Shown: in pieces, positions 7,001-9,225 of the stretch
Layout: every line of letters begins with the position of its first letter
Numbering within the stretch: position 1 is the first letter of the stretch
From: Chlorobiota bacterium
Lineage (GTDB): Bacteria; Bacteroidota; Ignavibacteria; SZUA-365; JAADGX01
DNA: 9,225 nucleotides
Assembly (NCBI GenBank): GCA_013152135.1
Contig: JAADGX010000112.1
Span: 1 to 9,225 of the forward strand
Reading direction: 5' to 3'
Notes under the pieces: model-generated
The model's input: only the letters and a program-made list of their open reading frames with translations
Told to the model about the DNA's origin: nothing
Databases searched by the model: none
Position numbers and translations under genes: made by a program

Positions 7001-8816
7001 CCGAGGCCCGGTTCATTAATTCCTCTTTCCGGAAATATCGATACTTCTTTTCATTCCCTGACCGGGTTTCCCGGCGTTCCCACCAGTACCGGAAAACCTT
7101 GACCTCGTACGGCGCGGAAACGGGTTCGCCATCGAACGAAGTTGTCGCAACGTGAAGCGTAATCTTCTCTCCCGATTGCACCATCCAGCTATCCGTGCGA
7201 AGCGAGAGAGAAAACAAACCTCTTGTTACCAGGGTTCTCGCACTGCCGCTCACCGCCCTGCGGCTGGCATCCTCCACGTTCGCCTGGACACTATAAACGT
7301 AATCGAATTCCGCCAGGTCAGCCGGGTCACCGCTCGGCAAAGTGAAAACCCATTCTCCCTTGTTGTCGAGCAATCCCGTTCCGCTCGCCACCATTTCACG
7401 GCGGTACATGCTGTACATCTCCTCGTCTTCCGCGAAATACATCTCGAACTCGGTCCCCTTCCACCATGGTTTGTAGTACCGCGAACGGAACACGAAGTAC
7501 TCGACCCTCCCCCCGCTGACCGGGCTTCCAAAAAAGTACGTGCTCTGAATACGTGCCCGAATGGAATCTCCTCTTGCGTACCGTTTTTTATCCAGGACAA
7601 CCTTAACCTCGTATTCCGGTTTCTTGTATTCCTCGACCCTGAAACTCTGTGAATACTCCCTGTCCTCGATCACGACCGCTACCGCATACGATCCAAGAGG
7701 GGGTTCCTCGCCCAGCTTGAACTCGCCGTGCAAGGTGCCCAACGCATTCGTTGTCAGGGTATCCCGAAAGATCTCTGCGTATCGTGAATCATAGATTTTG
7801 ACCTGAACGGGAACATCGGCCAGGGGTTCCATGCGCCCGACGTCCGTTATTTTCCTGATGATGGATTTGAAGTACACGGTTTGTCCGGGACGATAAGCAG
7901 GGCGCTCCGTGTAATTCATGACACGGTAGGGTGTATGGTCATACCAACCGTAGTACGCGGGGTCGGAAATAATGAACTGCTGGTCTTTGTATCCGAGGAT
8001 CAAGGCGTCGGAGCCTTCCCACCAAGCATTTTCATCCGCTCGGTTTACACGAAGATCGGTGGAAAACATCCCGTCCACGGTGTACCCGGATGCCAGCCGT
8101 TCCTGGTTCTGGTACACGTACAACGGAAAATCATCCACCTTTTTTCCGGTCCGGCGCTCCGCAACAAAACACACCAGCCGGGAGCTGGAACGCTTGGTAA
8201 CCAGACCATACTTCGATACGATGACAACCGTGTATGCTATCATATCCCTGGCACTGCCTTCCACCAGGTATACTCCTTCGTGCGGCAAGTTGACTTCCAG
8301 GGTGTGGTATCCCCAACGGTACGAGGCGGGAGGGATCTCGGCGTTCCACTCCTTGACTACGGGAAACTCCCTGAGTTCTTCAGGTCGCTGAACTTCCCGG
8401 GATTGCTGTTCGATCAGTTCTTTCCGCAACGATGGCAGGCCGACGACGTTCAACAGCGCGCGCCGCGCATCTTCCTTCGTTATCGCACGTATCGCAACAC
8501 GCGTATCCGAGGCGATTTTCTTCATGCCCAGCTTCATGATGTCAAACATGTTGGATCGATTAAGCGAGCTGATCCTCGGTGAATGCGGATCTTCCTGCGA
8601 CTTGAAAAACGCAACCGGATCGGGGATACGATACACCCTCATGCGCAGCGTTCCGTGAAAACGGTAACTCTGCACATTGACGCGGGCTTCCGTGCCGGGG
8701 TACACTATTTCCGAAGATGAAAGCGAGAAATTATAGTCGTCGTTTCCCGCCCCTCCCAGCGCCAGCACGAGAATCACTGATAATACGAGGAAAGAGAATG
8801 AAGAAACGGTTTTCAT
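4044..8816 (-). CDS. Alpha-2-macroglobulin family protein with intact thioester motif
   Basis: 1,590 residues, a normal length for bacterial alpha-2-macroglobulins. A signal peptide is seen at about 1-24 (MKTVSSF, hydrophobic core, GGAG) with no lipobox Cys, so the product should be free in the periplasm or secreted, unlike the E. coli lipoprotein YfhM. The MG2 signature lies at 302-321 (YTERPAYRPGQTVYFKS). Further macroglobulin modules follow. The bait-region domain ends in GVVDEALYAL at 796-805, and a likely exposed bait segment rich in Arg and Lys covers about 809-880. The A2M domain begins near 883 (MILWLPEVRTDSDG; LTSWRATVRAVT). The thioester motif is GCVEQ: Cys1099 and Gln1102, DNA 5511-5522. 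The surrounding alpha/alpha toroid runs to about 1350 (GGWGWWKGDESDPYMTGY). A C-terminal beta module covers about 1440-1575 (LEDPFPGGVEVL). By family knowledge such proteins trap proteases: cleavage of the bait exposes the thioester, which links covalently to the attacker. The usual partner pbpC is not visible here. The start at 8816 has a weak AGGG seven bases upstream. Confidence 0.95.
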   Translation of the reverse strand: MKTVSSFSFLVLSVILVLALGGAGNDDYNFSLSSSEIVYPGTEARVNVQSYRFHGTLRMRVYRIPDPVAFFKSQEDPHSPRISSLNRSNMFDIMKLGMKKIASDTRVAIRAITKEDARRALLNVVGLPSLRKELIEQQSREVQRPEELREFPVVKEWNAEIPPASYRWGYHTLEVNLPHEGVYLVEGSARDMIAYTVVIVSKYGLVTKRSSSRLVCFVAERRTGKKVDDFPLYVYQNQERLASGYTVDGMFSTDLRVNRADENAWWEGSDALILGYKDQQFIISDPAYYGWYDHTPYRVMNYTERPAYRPGQTVYFKSIIRKITDVGRMEPLADVPVQVKIYDSRYAEIFRDTLTTNALGTLHGEFKLGEEPPLGSYAVAVVIEDREYSQSFRVEEYKKPEYEVKVVLDKKRYARGDSIRARIQSTYFFGSPVSGGRVEYFVFRSRYYKPWWKGTEFEMYFAEDEEMYSMYRREMVASGTGLLDNKGEWVFTLPSGDPADLAEFDYVYSVQANVEDASRRAVSGSARTLVTRGLFSLSLRTDSWMVQSGEKITLHVATTSFDGEPVSAPYEVKVFRYWWERRETRSGNEKKYRYFRKEELMNRASGRTGSDGTAKHEFRSSKPGSYLLEVWAKDSRGNRIREETSVYVTKEDLPAWWNGGKRDGITIIPDKDSYEVGETMHALVTVPAPGLDVLIATEADDILDVRTYHFATTSRVIDFEMTQSCEPNVFFTVAGMWDDQFYQKSKKLLVLPREKFLHVSVESDRRQYEPGATGTLDVRVADYRGQPVADAEVSIGVVDEALYALYPERTIAIEKAFYPLRWNGVETSSSTYFYFRGEIIRAGAMRTAMRHPFSREEDPMWRERLAYGDVKGDVFQEPSVRKDFRDMILWLPEVRTDSDGKARVRVKYPDNLTSWRATVRAVTFDTRVGAGSGKSITRKDFLVRLETPRVFREGDDVTIATTVHNYLESDKEVSVRLGGDNVGVAGNKRVVIVPANGIKRLDWRVTVGTLGEARLTVTAQTAGASDGVQVTVPVLPKGIPSVEAQTYEGREERASHTIVFKVPDNARLETAALTIGYSPSVASSLLLALDDLVGYPYGCVEQTMSRFLPTLLVARAYRQLKVPLSRKKVEALPEMVRSGLGRLYGFQHYDGGWGWWKGDESDPYMTGYVVYGMLLAKQEGYNVDLRILNRGVTAVTGFLQKKDLDPTTEAYLWYIVSMSRDFFSAGRWRMLTESLANRHFSGLNNCALALYTLAYSGMDLESNANRFLKMMWKNKTQDQTGLYWQGKSWHYNWQDDEVETTAYALKAMTILHPQAYRGDISSAMRWLMAQRRGNGWRSTRQTSTVISAVTDYLLAFPELEPEYHLAVSVNGSPVLSKDVKAEDVYQQADPLLIDKGRLKKGDNIVTIVKEGSGSVYLTARLRYYTREHPVRARSHGFVVEREYYRLDPVSMEGSISYLPRRLRGPLMVGDLALVKLRIYSAKEQEYVMLEDPFPGGVEVLRSVSGYRIIDPGGKTSGTIRSWWIQRELRDEKVAYFFRRLEAGKHTLQYIVRAYIPGRYTAAPAVSSLMYYPEYRGSSAQTLLEIMARHR

Positions 8817-8957
8817 GGCACAACCCTGGAGGTTGGAAGAAAAGGCTTGCTGATCCTGAACGCTGGTATCATGAAACGTCGTTCGCCATCAAATTCGCGT
8901 GATCCCGTTCTCGATAGGGGTCACTCGTCCGAAAAGCCCTTATTCGAGAAACCAGGG
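8817..8957 (-). other. Gap between the HisA-like gene and the macroglobulin gene
   Basis: 141 bp without a supported gene. I see no convincing promoter or U-rich terminator. A 7-bp inverted repeat, ACCCTGG and CCAGGGT on the transcript, joins the stop codon of the upstream gene (8958-8952) to the weak Shine-Dalgarno of the macroglobulin gene (8829-8823). The two genes may be co-transcribed, or the second may have a promoter that does not match the consensus. Confidence 0.3.
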
Positions 8958-9225
8958 TCATTTCGGTTGCGAGGCACAACGTGTAAACCAAAGCTTTTCA
9001 CTTATCCGCCAGATTTTCTGGCACGGAAACACATTATCGTAAAGAACTTTACCCAGAATAACCGAATCAACACGCTGCTCGTGACATTCCTGCAACGCTT
9101 TCAGATCGAGGTAATTTCGAACAGTATTGTTCACGGTGATGCACAGGCCGGTAGATCTCGCCAGGTCGCGAAGCTCTTCAACCGGAGGGCCCTTTTGTTC
9201 GGTTATACGCCGCAAATCACTGTAG
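8958..9225 (-). CDS. Diverged HisA/HisF-type TIM-barrel protein, C-terminal part only
   Basis: Only the last 88 residues are in the window; the gene starts beyond the right edge. The order of motifs matches the end of HisA, the ProFAR isomerase of histidine synthesis: YSDL, then KGPPVEELRDLA, a strand at LCITVNN, LDLKALQE, and VDSVILGKVLYDN near visible residues 52-64. In typical HisA the first block reads like TDIxRDGTxxGP and the strand ends in SGG, which binds phosphate. Here these are RRITEQKGPP and VNN (Asn32 and Asn33 of the visible part), so residues used for substrate binding appear lost, while the GKxLY block is kept. The protein may be a paralogue with another role or no enzyme activity. 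Roughly eleven residues follow the last helix (LWFTRCASQPK). The assignment rests on motif order judged by eye, so the family call is moderate. Confidence 0.55.
   Translation of the reverse strand, partial: YSDLRRITEQKGPPVEELRDLARSTGLCITVNNTVRNYLDLKALQECHEQRVDSVILGKVLYDNVFPCQKIWRISEKLWFTRCASQPK

Overview
All supported genes in this 9.2 kb window lie on the minus strand, so they read from right to left. The window looks chromosomal. There are no tRNA or rRNA genes, insertion sequences, CRISPR arrays or phage genes. The gene content is cell-envelope related: an outer-membrane beta-barrel that ends in Phe, a lipoprotein with a PD40 propeller, a carboxypeptidase-regulatory-like domain and an OmpA domain, and a secreted von Willebrand A protein with a possible cohesin-like tail. 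This combination suggests a diderm of the FCB group (Bacteroidota, Chlorobi/Ignavibacteria or Kapabacteria). That placement is inferred from domain architecture only; no taxonomic marker gene is present.

Layout in the direction of transcription. (1) 9225-8958 is the C-terminal end of a diverged HisA/HisF-type TIM-barrel protein. (2) After 141 bp, 8816-4044 encodes a 1,590-residue alpha-2-macroglobulin with a complete CxEQ thioester motif and a signal peptide but no lipobox. (3) A 286-bp AT-rich gap (4043-3758) holds a good sigma70-like promoter pointing left and a leader of roughly 180 nt with a hairpin. (4) 3757-2876 encodes a 293-residue outer-membrane beta-barrel. (5) After 77 bp, 2798-1191 encodes the 535-residue PD40/CRD/OmpA lipoprotein. 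(6) After 73 bp, 1117 to the left edge encodes a secreted von Willebrand A protein with a complete MIDAS metal site, cut by the window edge.

Genes 4 to 6 probably form one operon behind the promoter near 3944-3971. A plausible picture is that the barrel sits in the outer membrane, the lipoprotein ties the outer membrane to peptidoglycan through its OmpA domain while presenting a periplasmic propeller, and the VWA protein is exported. The lipoprotein has the domain order of the type IX secretion component PorE without its TPR region, so a link to secretion or surface display is a reasonable hypothesis, but the window does not prove it. The macroglobulin is a separate periplasmic or secreted protease trap by family knowledge. 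The most unusual items are the diverged HisA-like terminus, which has lost residues typical of the enzyme, and the barrel/PorE-like/VWA cassette.
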